The notes beneath the pieces were generated by a model. The model was not told the DNA's origin, searched no databases, and was given only the letters and a program-made list of their open reading frames with translations. A DNA stretch of 64,000 bases from Mantis religiosa (lineage: Eukaryota > Arthropoda > Insecta > Mantodea > Mantidae), in contig CM060947.1 in NCBI GenBank assembly GCA_030765055.1, positions 263,703,103-263,767,102 of the forward strand, written 5' to 3'. How positions within the stretch are numbered: position 1 is the first letter of the stretch; every line of letters begins with the position of its first letter. A program made the translations under genes and the position numbers. Positions 10,898-23,044 of this stretch are shown here, piece after piece.

Positions 10898-10975
10898 AAA
10901 GTTCTATGTGTTTCAAATGGGAAGAGTCCAGGCATGTAGCGAATCAGATGCGGTTGAGCCTTCAGCATTGCCACC
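10898..10975 (+). repeat. Short repeat copied in reverse at the centre of the 11-13.6 kb inverted repeat
   Basis: 'tatgtgtttcaaatgggaag' and the following approximately 60 bases recur as a reverse complement at 12566-12635. A shorter version ('tatgtgtttcaaatgg') repeats immediately after, at 10978. It is probably a terminal or subterminal part of the DDE element described next. Confidence 0.65.
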
Positions 10976-12467
10976 CGTTATGTGTTTCAAATGGTAAGGT
11001 GTTTGTCCTTGGGCGCTACTAGGTGAGCAACCAATCGGAGTTCTGCGGTGTTTTCGTATTGCATCCCCGCTAAGTGGTGTGTGAGGAGCGTCAACCTATG
11101 AAATACTATTCGCGCTAAGACAAAATTTCATATTTTGCCGAAACTGATCCATATGGAAGGCAGAGAGTAATGTATCTAACATAACCATGAAAACACCATA
11201 TTTTTAGCTCAAATAGTTTTTCTAATAAAAATAAATAAAACACTATTACCTGTATTAAAACAATAAATCGCGACGTAAGCACTGTATGAACATGATTATT
11301 GGTTGGCATGTATGAGTGTACGTATATTTGTAATTATTCAGAACTAAAAAGTAAATGTTTGACATGACGTGATAAAAGAATTATTTCGAGTAATCCAGTT
11401 CGAGCGAGATGAAACAATAAATTTCCTGCTGCCCTGGTCACATTATATCTTTTTTATGAATGATTCGTAATATCTATTTACTCTAGAGAGTTAAAATTGG
11501 TTGGTGTGGATGTATGTACATATACGTTTAATTACTCAGAACTGACATTCAAACGACTGACATGACGGATGAAAGAATTACTGTGAATATGTCAAGATGT
11601 AAAATTCGAGAAAGAGCAACACTTCATTTCCTGTTAGCCTGTGGAATGCTGTATGCTTATGTTTATGAATGAATGCTGGATAAGAAGTGTTTATTTACTC
11701 TGGAGAGCTCAGATCAATATCATTCAGTTGTTCTTTACACAACAGTAGAGTAAGAGTTAAATAGTGCAATGGCTTCATACGGTGAATTTAGTGACGAATC
11801 AAAAAGGCAATTATTGAGAAGTCAGGCTCAAAGTATTATACTTATGGTGTACATGTTCTTCAAAAAATCGGAAACAGAAGCTAAAAATGAGTTATTGAAT
11901 AGAGTACTTCCGTTTAAAAACACGAAAAAGGGTATCAGTTGGATCAACTTGCAATTGAAACGGAACACGAGGTAATACGCCTCCCACCTTACCACTACCA
12001 ATATAATCCAATTGAGTTGGTGTGGGCTCAGATAAAAAGGGGAATTGGAAACAGAAATAATACTTTTAAGCTGACGGACGTTAAACGACTTGTTGACGAA
12101 GAAATTGACAAGGTAACACAACAGGAGTGGGAAAACTGCGTGAGGTATGCAGATTTTAAGAAAGAAATACCACTGATGAGATATTGGAACCAATAATTAT
12201 AAATTTGCAAGACTCACACGATGAAGATAGTGACAATGACGAACTGTCTCTTAAGGGAAGTGACATTGACAGCGATATGGATGAGCCACTGGCAGTTCCA
12301 TTGGATTAGAAGAACAGGTAATTCATAAACTATAATTTTAAAATACACATAATTTAAGAAAATGCTTTTTCCAATTTGGATTTTGGCAACTGCATCATTG
12401 TAAAAGTTTGTAAAATATAATTTGCTTACACTTACGTCTGCACCAAGCAGATCTGCATGTTGTATGA

Positions 12468-12480
<13 letters not shown>
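10976..12480 (+). mobile_element. Tc1/IS630-like element T, copy 1 (plus strand)
   Basis: This element shares its whole length with a second copy on the minus strand (12640-13614 plus 16441-16915). It carries two short coding remnants: 11769-11975 resembles the start of an insect DDE transposase, and 11939-12196 the end. The middle of the gene, including the first catalytic aspartates, is missing, so it is an internally deleted, non-autonomous copy. Its 3' part runs into the (AG)n tract. Confidence 0.65.
11769..12196 (+). pseudogene. Internally deleted DDE transposase
   Basis: The first frame (ATG at 11769, 'MASYGEFSDESKRQLLRSQ') looks like an N-terminal region. It shifts after about 60 residues into a second frame whose 'PPYHYQYNPIELVWAQIK' is the conserved end of Tc1/IS630-type transposases. 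There the glutamate of PIEL is the third catalytic acid of the DDE triad, and this copy retains it. The first two aspartates and the linking core are absent, so it cannot be active. The same tail occurs, more decayed, on the minus strand at 12930-13240. Confidence 0.7.

Positions 12481-12540
<60 letters not shown>
12474..12540. repeat. (AG)n microsatellite
   Basis: About 66 bp of AG dinucleotides close to the axis of the inverted repeat. A shorter (CT)n partner is at 12665-12677, so this is an expansion of a GA-rich tract native to the element. Confidence 0.95.
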
Positions 12541-12545
<5 letters not shown>

Positions 12546-12639
12546 ATAAAAGGAGTGGTGTAACAAGCTGGCAACGCTGAGTGTGATACGGCATCTGATT
12601 AACTGGACTCCTGAACTCTTCCCATTTGAAACACATAAT

Positions 12640-13614
12640 AGTTAACGCCACTCTTTTTATATTTCCCTCTCTCTCACACACTTGCAAGTCTTCTTGGTGC
12701 TGGACATAAGAGAATGCAAACTGAATTTTCCAAAGCTTTATAATAATGCAGTTGTTCAAATCATAATTGTAAAATGGACATTTCTATATTACACACAGGT
12801 TTTAAATATATAGTTTAAAAAGTAATTATAGTTTATGAATTATCTATTTTTCTAATCCAACGAAACTGCCAGCAGCGCATCCATATAGGTATAAATGTCA
12901 CTTCCCTTAAGAGATAATTCATCATTGTCACTGTCTTCATCGCCTGAGTGTTGCAAGTTTTTGATGATAGGCTCCAAAATCTCGCCAAAAGCAGTGCTCT
13001 TGTAGTTTATCTGCAGGTCTCATGCAGTTTCCCCAGTATTGTGCAACCTTGTCAATTTCTTGGTGAATAAGTCGTTCAGCGTCAGTCAGTTTAAAAGTAC
13101 TATTTCTGTTTGTAACATAATTTGAGCGTACATTAACTCAATTGGATTGTTCTGGCAGTGGTAAGTGGGAAGGTGGTTTATAATACCTCGTGTCTCATTT
13201 CAATTGCAACCTGATCCAGTTGATACACTTTCCCTGGTTTTTAAACAGAAGAACAATTGAATAATATTTCTTTGAACACTCTAGAGTAAATACAGATTAC
13301 GTACGATTCATAAACAAACAATAGTGTGACAAGTCACGTTCTACAAGCCAGCAGGAAGTGTATTGTTTGTTATCGCTCGAATTTAACAAGCACCTTGGCT
13401 TATTCAAACTAATTCTTTTATCACGTCAAGTAAAACGTCTACGTTTCAGTTCTCAGTAATTACAAATATACGTGCACGCATATATGTCAACCAATAATGA
13501 CATCTATAACAATGCTTAAGTCCTTATGCATTGTTATGATATAATACTGCTTTATTTATTTGTATTAGGAAAACTATTTGATCTAAAAGTATGGGCTATT
13601 GCGGTTATGTTACA
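12640..13614 (-). mobile_element. Element T, copy 2 (minus strand), proximal part
   Basis: Reverse complement of 11160-12480, with many substitutions but collinear throughout. Shared blocks include 'gacaatgatgaattatctct', 'attcataaactataatt' and 'cgtatatttgtaatta'. The decayed transposase tail reads 'CCAATTGAGTTAATGTACGC' for the PIEL motif region. Its 5' part is separated from it by a mariner inserted at TA (13615-16440) and resumes at 16441-16915. Confidence 0.75.
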
Positions 13615-13649
13615 TACGAGGGCTGTTCAACAAAGAATGATCATCACAT

Positions 13650-15220
13650 TGAATGTGCGAGTAAACAGCTGTGTGTATTGACTTTGTTGTACTGTGAATA
13701 TGCACGTAGCGTAGTTCTACGGGAATAAAGTGCAAGTTTTGGTGTTTGTAGCCAGGACTTCTGTTTTCACGAACCCACAAAGCCACTGTATGTTTACCTC
13801 AAGTAACGCTTCAACTGTTTATCTGTAGCTTATTGCCGTGAGTATTTTTTACTAATATTACACTGATTATCATTGAATTTGTTAGTTTGGTATTACTTTT
13901 TAGTGTTAGGTAATGAATTTGTCTTTATGTTATATATACTTAACTGTTTAGTTATTTATTTTCAGAATGTAAAATCTTATAATGTCGGAATATTGACTCA
14001 AGTAGGATATGTAGCTATCACGTGAAAGTTGTCAGATAAAATTATATTTAATATTTAGATGTATAATAATTGTTTAATTTCATTATTGGTTGTATTAGCG
14101 GAGATAGTACTAAGATTACGTTCGGCTATAGCAACTACGACCTCAGTTCATTGTTAGTTTTTAGACTGTATTTATTAATTTGATTTGTAAGATTTTTACC
14201 AATTAGCGTTTTACGAATTTTAACTCTAACTTTTATAATTTTAATTCCATTTTGAGTTTTAGCCTTCTTGCATTTTTAACTTATTCCTTAATCTTTAAAT
14301 GTTTAGCATTAGTGTTAGATGTTCTCTTGCAGCTTACTAGTTATACAAAACCTTGAGAATGAACAGACTTCTAGCGACATTGCCTCAAATTGAATTCTTA
14401 AGCTAACCACTTAATTAATCATAAGAACAATTCATAACATACTTCAACTAAAGTCATTGAAACTTATTTTTATATCAAAGCTGCATTTATGTAGTAGTGA
14501 TTTATTTTGAGATTTTCATGAAGAATTTTGAGTGTCTGCCTGGAAATGCTTAAAGTATGTACATTTTGATATTTAAAGAATTTTCCTTGTTTGACTTTTG
14601 ATTCAAAGCCTTATTTGTTCCTTTTACATTCAGATGCTAGCAAAAATATTTTGCAAAGCAACCCTGACATTTAATTTTTAATACAATGAAATCCCCTCCT
14701 CACCTACTATGTATGTAACTGATTCAGAAAGTATTAATTTAACACCAAAAAGAAAAAAGAGAAGAAACTACCAGATACAAACCTGTAGATGACATGTTCT
14801 GTCTGTTTACAGAATGGCCGTGATCACAGCGACACATGGTGGAAGTTTTATGAAACACTTGAAATGAAAGTTCACGTAGACCCTAGCAGATGTCGCGCAA
14901 GCTATTATTACTATGTATGTGTCAAAGTATCATAGTTATTAGAAATGTTTTCCAAAACATAAGTATACCTAATATTCCGTTTTATATAGAAGACTTTTTT
15001 AATTGTGAATGACAGAAATTTGGATTTATATTTGTTATAGAAGTCAACATAAAGTAACAGGAACTATCGTGCATCGGAACAGAAACCTACAGAAAGTTGT
15101 ACAAGAGCAACGAAATCAAAAAATTCGGTATTCATTCATTTCATTAACTGAAAATGTTAAGTCGTATTTCTAAGTAAAGATGGATGGTTGTGATATAGAT
15201 ACAATACATGTATCATCAAT
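13650..15220 (+). other. Extra DNA inside mariner A, including an LTR family H tail
   Basis: At about 13690-13795 'gggaataaagtgc' and 'ttcacgaacccacaaagcc' match the 3' end of the solo LTR at 10800-10880. The rest, 13800-15220, is AT-rich and I recognise no gene or repeat in it. It may be a second retroelement inserted in the mariner. Confidence 0.45.
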
Positions 15221-15364
15221 ATCATCACATGTTCAATACAGAATGGTTATAATTTTTTACGGATAATTTTTCGCACTAAAATTCAATCTTATTATATTCT
15301 GTTAGCTTAATGTGAAACAAACACACCATAGCAGTTTCATTGTTGGTACTCCTGGTTCCCGCCT

Positions 15365-16430
15365 GTGAGATCCAGTCAAGTTCAGACATCTTCAGTATTG
15401 CCTAACGCTACAGTGGTGGTAACACGCGAGGAACAATATGCGGTTTTGAAATTCTGCTTACGTTCAGTTGAGGCCTATACAATGTTACAGGAGGCGTATG
15501 GAGAGACCTCTTCTCTACAGCACAGCTCGAAGGTGATTCAAAATGTTTAAAGAGGGGAGACAATCAAATTCAAAGGAGGGTGGACCCGGTGCTCCAGTTA
15601 CTGCTCTTACGGAAGAAAACACCAATACTCCTTCTGCCATTGTGATAGAGTATCGACGAATTAGCTTAAGATCACTTTCTGAAATAAAGAACATTTCATT
15701 GGGTGCCACCCACACGTTGGTGACAGAAACATTACACATGAGACGTGTTTGTGCGCGATGGGTTCCAAGACTGTTGATTCCCGAACAAAAGGACATTCGC
15801 ATGCAGTTGAAGTTGATGTTAGAGGAAGACCCGGAGTTTCTTTCAAACGTAATCACTGCTGATGAAAATTGGCTACATCATTTTGATCCTGAGAGCAAAC
15901 AGCAAAGCTCAGTGTGGAAATCTCCTTCATCACCAACCCCCAAAAAGCAAAAGTGGTTGCTTCTGCTGGGAAAGCTATCGTCATCTCATTCTTTGATATT
16001 CATGGAATGATTTATCAGCATGTTGTACCTGCACACACTTCAGTAACTGGACAATACTACAGGGATGTCCTGAAATCATTGCAAGTCCGTATCAGACGCT
16101 AAAGACCACATTTCCGTGAAGCAGGCTGGATGCTGCACCACGATAATGCGTGGCCGCATATTGCTAATGTTGTGACTGAATATTTTGCAAAAATCTTGCG
16201 GATTTAGACCCATGTGACTTTTTTCTATTCCCTAACACGAAGAAACGCCTTCGTGGGAGGCATTATCTATCTTCAGAAGCAGTGGTAAAGGCTGCGGAGG
16301 TGATTTTGAAGGATCTCTCAAAAATGGTTTCCAGCATGTCTTTGAAGACTGGCAGAAACGCTGGGACAAGTGCATCGCATTCAGGGGAGAGGATTTTGAG
16401 AAGGAAATTTGTGGTCATTCTTTAATGAAC
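15365..16430 (+). pseudogene. Mariner transposase (family 1), frameshifted
   Basis: This is a DDE/DDD transposase broken into at least three frames. Recognisable pieces in order are the N-terminal 'VTREEQYAVLKFCLRS' helix-turn-helix, then 'ITADENWLHHFDPESKQQ' with the first catalytic D, then 'SFFDIHGMIYQHVVPAHTSV', then a decayed HDNA.PHIANV segment with the second D. The region of the third D ('CDFF') follows, with a deletion of the PHPPYSPDLA part. Full-length mariner transposases are about 345 residues. This copy is clearly dead. Confidence 0.85.
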
Positions 16431-16440
16431 AGGCCTCGTA

Positions 16441-16915
16441 CATTTCTCTCTAGCTTCCTCATGCATCAGTTTTTGCAAAATAGAATTTTTGTCTTAGCGC
16501 GAATGGTATTTATTATAGATTGATTTGTATGGCGCACGGCACACACAACTTAAGGGGAATGTCACACGTCAACACCACAGGAGTTAGATTTCTTTTTTTT
16601 TTTTTGTCGGTAACTTACGTCCAACGTTAAGTCATGTCTGACGATGAGTGGAATGGATGAAATGATGCTCAAATGTGTCCAGGGTCCCTAGAGCTTAGAG
16701 TTACCCGACATTGCTCTTGAAGGATAAGGGAAAACCCCAGAAAAACCTTATCCAGGTAACTCATTTTTACCGAGATTCAAACTCGGCGCCTCTTGAACTT
16801 GAGGCAGACACGCTACCATCTACGCTACTGAGGCTGGCTCTGCGATTGGTTGCTCACCTACTAGTGCTCAAGAACAAACCTCATCCCATTTCAAAGACAT
16901 ATAAATTTGAATAAA
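16441..16915 (-). mobile_element. Element T, copy 2, distal part (split by SINE A)
   Basis: The reverse complement of 16441-16590 and 16845-16915 matches 10976-11150, including 'cattcgcgctaagacaaaa' and 'taggtgagcaaccaatcg'. Joined across the mariner TA it is collinear with copy 1. A minus-strand SINE A sits in it at 16591-16844. Confidence 0.75.
16591..16844 (-). mobile_element. SINE family A, full length, minus strand
   Basis: The minus strand begins with a tRNA-like head (box A 'cgtagatggtagcgtgtctg', box B 'cgagtttgaatc'). It continues through 'taaggtttttctggggttt' and the 'gactta/acgttgga' end, and finishes in a T-run on the plus strand (poly-A). It matches 27592-27834 along its length. 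Confidence 0.85.
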
Positions 16916-17962
16916 TTACTACCTCATTAATTCAAAAATTGCTGTAATATATAACATACATTTTTGGGTAAATACATTTACAAAGGAGTTTTGAATCTTT
17001 TTACAACATTCATATATTTTAAATTCAGCTCGCAGCTTGCTGTACAGTTTTGCATCAGCTGAAGTTGGTAAGTTACTTGCTAAAAAAGCTGATGGCTAGG
17101 TACCTTTATTTATTGAGTTGTAATGGTGTATGTCTGAATTTGTTTGCATTGGTAATTTTCAGTTCATTATGTATAAAATGGTTTTGTAAATATAAATGCT
17201 TATACACATAAGCGTACACCCTGAGAGAAAAATTACACAATTAACCACTGTAGCAGTTTCGTAGACAAGCAAAACGTTATTACAGTTTCTACTAAATTAC
17301 AATAGATTAGACCACCTAACCTACTGCAGAGTTATTATCTGCGCAGGAAATACGAACCAACGACCTCCCAACTTTTGGTAATAGAGATATAACATTTTTA
17401 AATGGAGCCGCCCCTGTTTGTACATAACAAGTTAACGCGGCCACACGACCGCTACTGGGAAATGAAATATGCACAGCCTTTGCGGAAGTCTGAGGCAACC
17501 CGCTGAACCAGCCAGCGAGGCAGGCCAGTAATGGGAAAAGGATAAGCAGAAAGGAGGATCTTGCTATTTGTTTACGGGGGAATGGATAATTACAAATTCT
17601 TGGTACTGTTCTTGGTTCACCAACATCTGTCCAACATCGTATTAGCCAACCACAACGCTGTATCTTCATAACGTATTTATATAGCGAGGGGAATGGAAAT
17701 AGTCACTCCTGCAGTCTAAACCAACGCGATTCATCTGTCAGAAGTATAACTACAAACATAACACTTTCTTTTGTTTCCAAAACTACAGCAAAGATTATAT
17801 TCCACCTAAAGTTCCGATAGCAAAATTTCAGCGGAAATTGAAGTTTAGAGATTCCCGGAATAAAAAGAAAGAAAAGCACAAACACACACAACCACACACA
17901 AATTTATTTATCTAGAAATTAGAATGATGCATACATATGAAAGGATAGAGCCAGACTTAAAA
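16916..17962. other. Unassigned region
   Basis: No recognised element. A 117-codon minus-strand frame at 17316-17669 contains a hydrophobic stretch, but it has no homologue that I recognise and no splice sites or promoter to support it. Confidence 0.4.
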
Positions 17963-18049
17963 ATAGCCGGTATTTGAACCACGGATCTTCTGGTCTCCGT
18001 CCAGCCCCTCTAAACCATTGAGCTACTATGGCCAACGTGCCAACATGGC
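17963..18049 (-). repeat. tRNA-like repeat family B, head
   Basis: On the minus strand this reads as a tRNA-related segment with box A 'tagctcaatggtttagag' and box B 'ggttcaaataccggc', followed upstream by the family's 'aatttaatgccatgttggc' flank. It directly abuts the 133-bp satellite, whose monomer is the next segment of the same family B element. It is not a functional tRNA: the stem arms are degenerate. Confidence 0.75.
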
Positions 18050-20945
18050 ATTAAATTCTCCAACTAACTCGTGTTTCTCCCCGTAAAGCACTAGGAGTTC
18101 TCATAAACACATGAGATACTAACCTTAATGTCGACTTACTATGCTGTAAGTACTTTAAGGCCCGGGCTTTATAGTTCGGACCAATATTAGGTACAACTGA
18201 CACGTGTTTTCCCGGTAAACCACTAGGAGTTCTTATAAACACATGAGACAACTGCCTTAATGACGACTTACTATGCTGTAAGTACTTTAAAGCCCGGGCT
18301 TTATAGTTTGGACCACCATTAGGTACAACTGACAGGTGTTTTTTCCGGTAAACCACTAGGAGTTCTCATAAACACATGAGACAACTACCTTAATGGTGAC
18401 TTACTATGCTGTAAGTACTTTAAGGCCCGGGCTTTATATTTCGGACCACTATTAGGTACAACTGACTCGTGTTTTTCCCGGTAAACCACTAGGAGTTCTC
18501 ATAAACACATGAGACAACTACCTTAATGGTGACTTACTATGCTGTAAGTACTTTAAGGCCCGGGGTTTATATTTCGGACCACTATTAGGTACAACTGACT
18601 GGTGTTTTTCCCGGTAAACCACTAGGAGTTCTCATAAACACATGAGACAACTACCTTAATGACGACTTACTATGCTGTAAGTACTTTAAGGCCCGGGCTT
18701 TATAGTTCGGACCACTATTAGGTACAACTGACTCCTGTATTTCCCGGTAAACCACTAGGAGTTATCATAAACACATGAGACAACTACCTTAATGACGACT
18801 TACTATGCGTAAGTACTTTGAGGCCCGGGCTTTATAGTTCGGACCACTATTAGGTACAACTGACTCGTGTTTTTCCCGGTAAACCACTAGGAGTTCTCAT
18901 AAACACATGAGACCACTACCTTAATGACGACTTACTATGCTGTAAGTACTTTAAGGCCCGGGCTTTATAGTTCGGACCACTATTAGGTACAACTGACTCG
19001 TGTTTTTCCCGGTAAACCACTAGGAGTTCTCATAAACACATGAGACAACTACCTTAATGGTGACTTACTATGCTGTAAGTACTTTAAGGCCCGGGCTTTA
19101 TAGTTCGGACAACTATTAGGTACAACTGACTCGTGTTTTTCCCGGTAAACCACTAGGAGTTCTCATAAACACATGAAACAACTACCTTAATGACGACTTA
19201 CTAAGCTGTAAGTACTTTAAGGCCCGGGCTTTATAGTTCGGACCACTATTAGGTACAACTGACTCGTGTTTTTCCCGGTAAACCACTAGGAGTTCTCATA
19301 AACACATGAGACAACTACCTTAATGATGACTTACTATGCTGTAAGTACTTTAAGGCCCGGGCTTTATAGTTCGGACCACTATTAGGTACAACTGACTCGT
19401 GTTTTTCCCGGTAAACCACTAGGAGTTCTCATAAACACATGAGGCAACTACCTTAATGACGACTTACTATGCTGTAAGTACTTTAAGGCCCTGGCTTTAT
19501 AGTTCGGACCACTATTAGGTACAACTGACTCGTGTTTTTCCCGGTAAACCACTAGGAGTTCTCATAAACACATGAGACAACTACCTTAATGACGACTTAC
19601 TATGCTGTAAGTACTTTAAGGCCCGGGCTTTATAGTTCGGACCACTATTAGGTACAACTGACTCGTGTTTTTCCCGGTAAGCCACTAGGAGTTCTTATAA
19701 TCACATGAGACAACTACCTTAATGACGACTTACTATGCTGTAAGTACTTTAAGGCCCGGGCTTTATAGTTCGGACCACTATTAGGTACAACTGACTCGTG
19801 TTTTTCCCGGTAAACCACTAGGAGTTCTCATAAACACATGAGACAACTACCTTAATGACGACTTACTATGCTGTAAGTACTTTAAGGCCCGGGCTTTATA
19901 GTTCGGACCACTATTAGGTACAACTGACTCGTGTTTTTCCCGGTAAACCACTAGGAGTTCTCATAAACACATGAGACAACTACCTTAATGACGACTTACT
20001 ATGCTGTAAGTACTTTAAGGCCCGGGCTTTATAGTTCGGACCACTATTAGGTACAACTGACTCTTGTTTTTCCCGGTAAACCACTAGGAGTTCTCATAAA
20101 CACATGAGACAACTACCTTAATGACGACTTACTATGCTGTAAGTACTTTAAGGCCCGGGCTTTATAGTTCGGACCACTATTAGGTACAACTGAGTCGTGT
20201 TTTTCCCGGTAAACCACTAGGAGTTCTCATAAACGCATGAGACAACTACCTTAATGACGAATTACTATGCTGTAAGTACTTTAAGACCCGGGCTTTATAG
20301 ATCGGACCACTATTAGGTACAACTGATTCGTGCTTTTCCCAGTAAACCACTAGGAGTTCTCATAAACACATGAGACAACTACCTTAATGGCGAATTACTA
20401 TGCTGTAAGTACTTTAAGGCCCGGGCTTTATAGATCGGACCACTATTAGGTACAACTGACTCGTGTTTTTTCCAGTAAACCACTAGGAGTTCTCATAAAC
20501 ACATGAGACAACTACCTTAATGACGAATTACTATGCTGTAAGTACTTTAAGACCCGGGCTTTATAGATCGGACCACTATTAGGTACAACTGACTCGTGTT
20601 TTTCCCAGTAAACCACTAGGAGTTCTCATAAACACATGAGACAACTACGTTAATGGCGACTTACTATGCTGTAAGTACTTTAAGGCCCGGGCTTTATAGT
20701 TCGGACCACTATTAGGTACAACTGACTCGTGTTATTTCCGGTAAACCACTAGGAGTTCTCATAAACACATGAGACAACTACCTTAATGACGACTTACTAT
20801 GCTGTAAGTACTTTAAGGCCCGGGCTTTATAGATCGGACCACTATTAGGTACAACTGACTCGTGTTTTTCCCGGTAGACCACTAGGAGTTCTCATAAACA
20901 CATGAGACAACTATCTTAATGGCGACTTTCTATGCTGTAAGTATA
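18050..20945 (+). repeat. 133-bp satellite array (about 21.8 copies), derived from repeat B
   Basis: The units are 133 bp (for example the same phase at 18841 and 18974), each with 'cactaggagttctcataaac', 'gctgtaagtactttaagg' and 'ggaccactattaggtacaac'. The single-copy family B element at 42305-42440 contains the same sequence once, from 'aactgactcgtattttcc' to 'accactattaggt', in the same order and next to the same tRNA-like head. The array is therefore a tandem expansion of the repeat's flank. Most units differ at only a few positions. Confidence 0.95.
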
Positions 20946-20947
20946 GT

Positions 20948-21512
20948 TATACAGTGTTTTGGGATGCAGAGGACGTGCTTATGATTGACTTTTTTGTAGC
21001 AGTGATGCGCAATAAATTCTTTCCAATACGTCAGTACTCTCAAAATGCTGAAAGCATGTCTTCGCAGAGTTCGCCCAACAAAAGCTATGGCAGATGTTCT
21101 TCTTTTGCATGACAATGCAAGACCACACACCAGCCGTTACACCACTGCAGAAATTGAGAAATTGGGATGACAAGTCTTACCTCACTGACCTGGCACCATC
21201 AGACTTCCATCTGTTCGGGTCACTAAAGGAAGCTCATCGTGGGATTCCTTTTGAAGATGAGGAGGCTGTGAAAACGTCCGTGCGTCAATGACTTAGGAAG
21301 CAAGACCGTGTGTTTTACCACACTGGAATACATACCCTAGTTAAAAGGTGGACCAAAACTGTGGCAAAGGACGGAGATTATATTGAATAGTGACAAATTA
21401 ATCATCAATGCTGTCGTTTTCAAGCTATGTAAATTGGATTAAATTTTCTTGGCAATTAAAAAAGAAAAAAGTAGGAGGCATTACTTTCTGACCCAACTTC
21501 GTGTATAAACAT
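20948..21512 (+). pseudogene. Mariner family 2, 3' half
   Basis: The coding remnants run from a 'VFWDAEDVLMID' segment through 'LHDNARPHTS' (second catalytic D), 'LAPSDFHLFGSLKEAHRG' (third D) and the C-terminal 'WTKTVAKDGDYIE' before the stop near 21388. A short 3' UTR follows with the TIR 'aggcattactttctgacc'. The 5' half of the gene, including the first catalytic D, is missing. The break coincides with the last satellite unit, so array growth or recombination may have removed it. The PHPPYSPDL part is also damaged. Confidence 0.8.
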
Positions 21513-22329
21513 AAAAATATTTATAATAATCACTTAACCATCCAGAAATTAAAGAATAAGGGGTTAATTTGAAAGACAAATACTCTTTCGAGATGTTAAG
21601 TATTTCTAAACATTTTTCTCACTATCAGAGTATTGTATCTTAATTACACTCGTCCTATATCAAATAGCTTTCTCTCCCTGGCACAAAAACGTCTGAAGAA
21701 TAACTTTCGATATTCATTTTTACCAGTTACAACAGAACTGAGCAGTTCTATTCAAACTATACTGGCGAGGGTTTGAACTACGCTCCTTAAAATAACAAAA
21801 GATCGCTTTTAATTAACAGGAAACACAGTGTTAGAATGAAGAAGGTTTGCTCTTTTCATTGTCATAAAAGGCATCCATATAGGATGTTTCAAAAATAGCT
21901 TTACAGCCCCATAAACACTGCGTCGATTATATCAACGGTCTGTGTTTTATGGCAGAAACTCTCTCAACCACGACAGAAAGAGCCTTGGTATCTAAGTTCC
22001 GAAGATTCCAAAGATGTGGCACGAAGATGCTGTAGAAAATTCCAATCTCCAAAGAAAACTAATATTTAAGTTTTAAACATGCCCAAAGTTCATATTTTAT
22101 AAAAATGATTAAAATACTTTATATTGGATATATTTTCACGACATTTGATTGTGTATGCTGAATTTAACACCAATAATCTCTAGTCTTCTGGATGAATTTT
22201 GAATAACTAGTAAAAGTATAGCAAATCTTAGTGCACAGAAATGTTCCTTCCTATAAAACCACTAATATGTCTTTATTATGACTAATATGTTTTCTAATAT
22301 GACTAATTATACTTTTAATATACACTAGG
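21513..22329. other. Unassigned AT-rich region
   Basis: No gene or known repeat recognised. Confidence 0.4.
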
Positions 22330-22960
22330 TAACGTAGGCTCTGGTTAATAAGTGTATCATTGTTGGTTTTGCTTTTAATATTTATTTCTGTTAGTAGTGA
22401 ACCAGACGTATTTTATTGAGGAGTGGAAGGTTTGTTAATTTCCGCGAGTGTATACATAAGTCTTGTACCATACAATGTTATATCCAACACTTACCCTAAT
22501 TATTAAAAAAGCTTATTACTTTTCAAATTAAACTATAATAAAATAGTAAAATTATTTGTAATGTTATTTTCTGGAATATAGAGCTATTTAGACCAAGGCC
22601 GGCTGCTAGTATGAGACAATCGATGTTGGCTAGTCGTTCCTAGGTTAATTTGATTTTCATTTCAGAAAGCTACATTGACGAATGTATTGTCAGTAGAATG
22701 TGAACATATAGGAAAATATTTGTTAATTACTGAATGAATACAAGTTGTAGCTGTACATTTCATTACTAAATGTTAAAACTACAATAAATATTATACCTGA
22801 AATGTAGACCTAGTGATTGTATTTTATTGATACAGTAGTTAAAGTGAAATTTTATGCATTCTTAATATTTAAAGGGTGAGTCTGTTAGGTTAATTTATAT
22901 TATTATAGTACAACTTTAAGCTAAGTGTTGGATAAAATAAATTTAATGAGTTGATTCTTG
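22330..22960 (+). repeat. Dispersed non-coding repeat D, copy 1
   Basis: The whole block is the reverse complement of 63290-63835 with scattered changes. Shared anchors are 'gaccaaggccggctg', 'gacaatcgatgttggctag', 'acttgtattcattcagta' (in reverse) and 'ggaaggtttgttaatttcc'. It has no coding capacity, so it is probably a non-autonomous DNA element or unclassified repeat. I could not delimit terminal repeats. Confidence 0.8.
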
Positions 22961-23044
22961 TTTTTGAATGTTGCTGTACTTCTAAGAGTTACAGTTTCAG
23001 GCTTTCTTACAGGCACATTGAAGAAAATTATGCCGTGGCGGTGA

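Larger units (their letters stand above)
13617..16438 (+). mobile_element. Mariner family 1, copy A (with extra internal DNA)
   Basis: The ends 'cgagggctgttcaacaaag' (13617) and 'gaacaggcctcg' (ending 16438) form the terminal inverted repeats seen at 56120-57035. Both flanks are TA. The sequences outside join into uninterrupted element T, which proves that this whole block is one insertion. A normal mariner is about 1.3 kb, so the roughly 1.57 kb at 13650-15220 is additional. It is bracketed by a 10-bp direct repeat 'atcatcacat' (13640-13649 and 15221-15230), although that motif lies in a simple ATC-rich context. A second, degenerate TIR-like stretch follows at about 15231. Confidence 0.75.

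Noticed and set aside
12214..12759. 181-codon minus-strand frame with a long LS repeat
   Set aside because: The LSLS stretch is the (AG)n microsatellite translated. The rest lies in element T non-coding sequence.
17316..17669. 117-codon minus-strand frame as a further Ig exon
   Set aside because: It contains a VAALTCYV string reminiscent of an Ig B strand, but no matching tryptophan, splice sites or phase agreement, so it is probably coincidental.
18051..18356. 101-codon minus-strand frame with internal repeats
   Set aside because: It is the beginning of the 133-bp satellite. The protein repeat only mirrors the DNA repeat.
18050..20945. CRISPR-like regular spacing
   Set aside because: The units are contiguous 133-bp satellites without unique spacers, in eukaryotic DNA.
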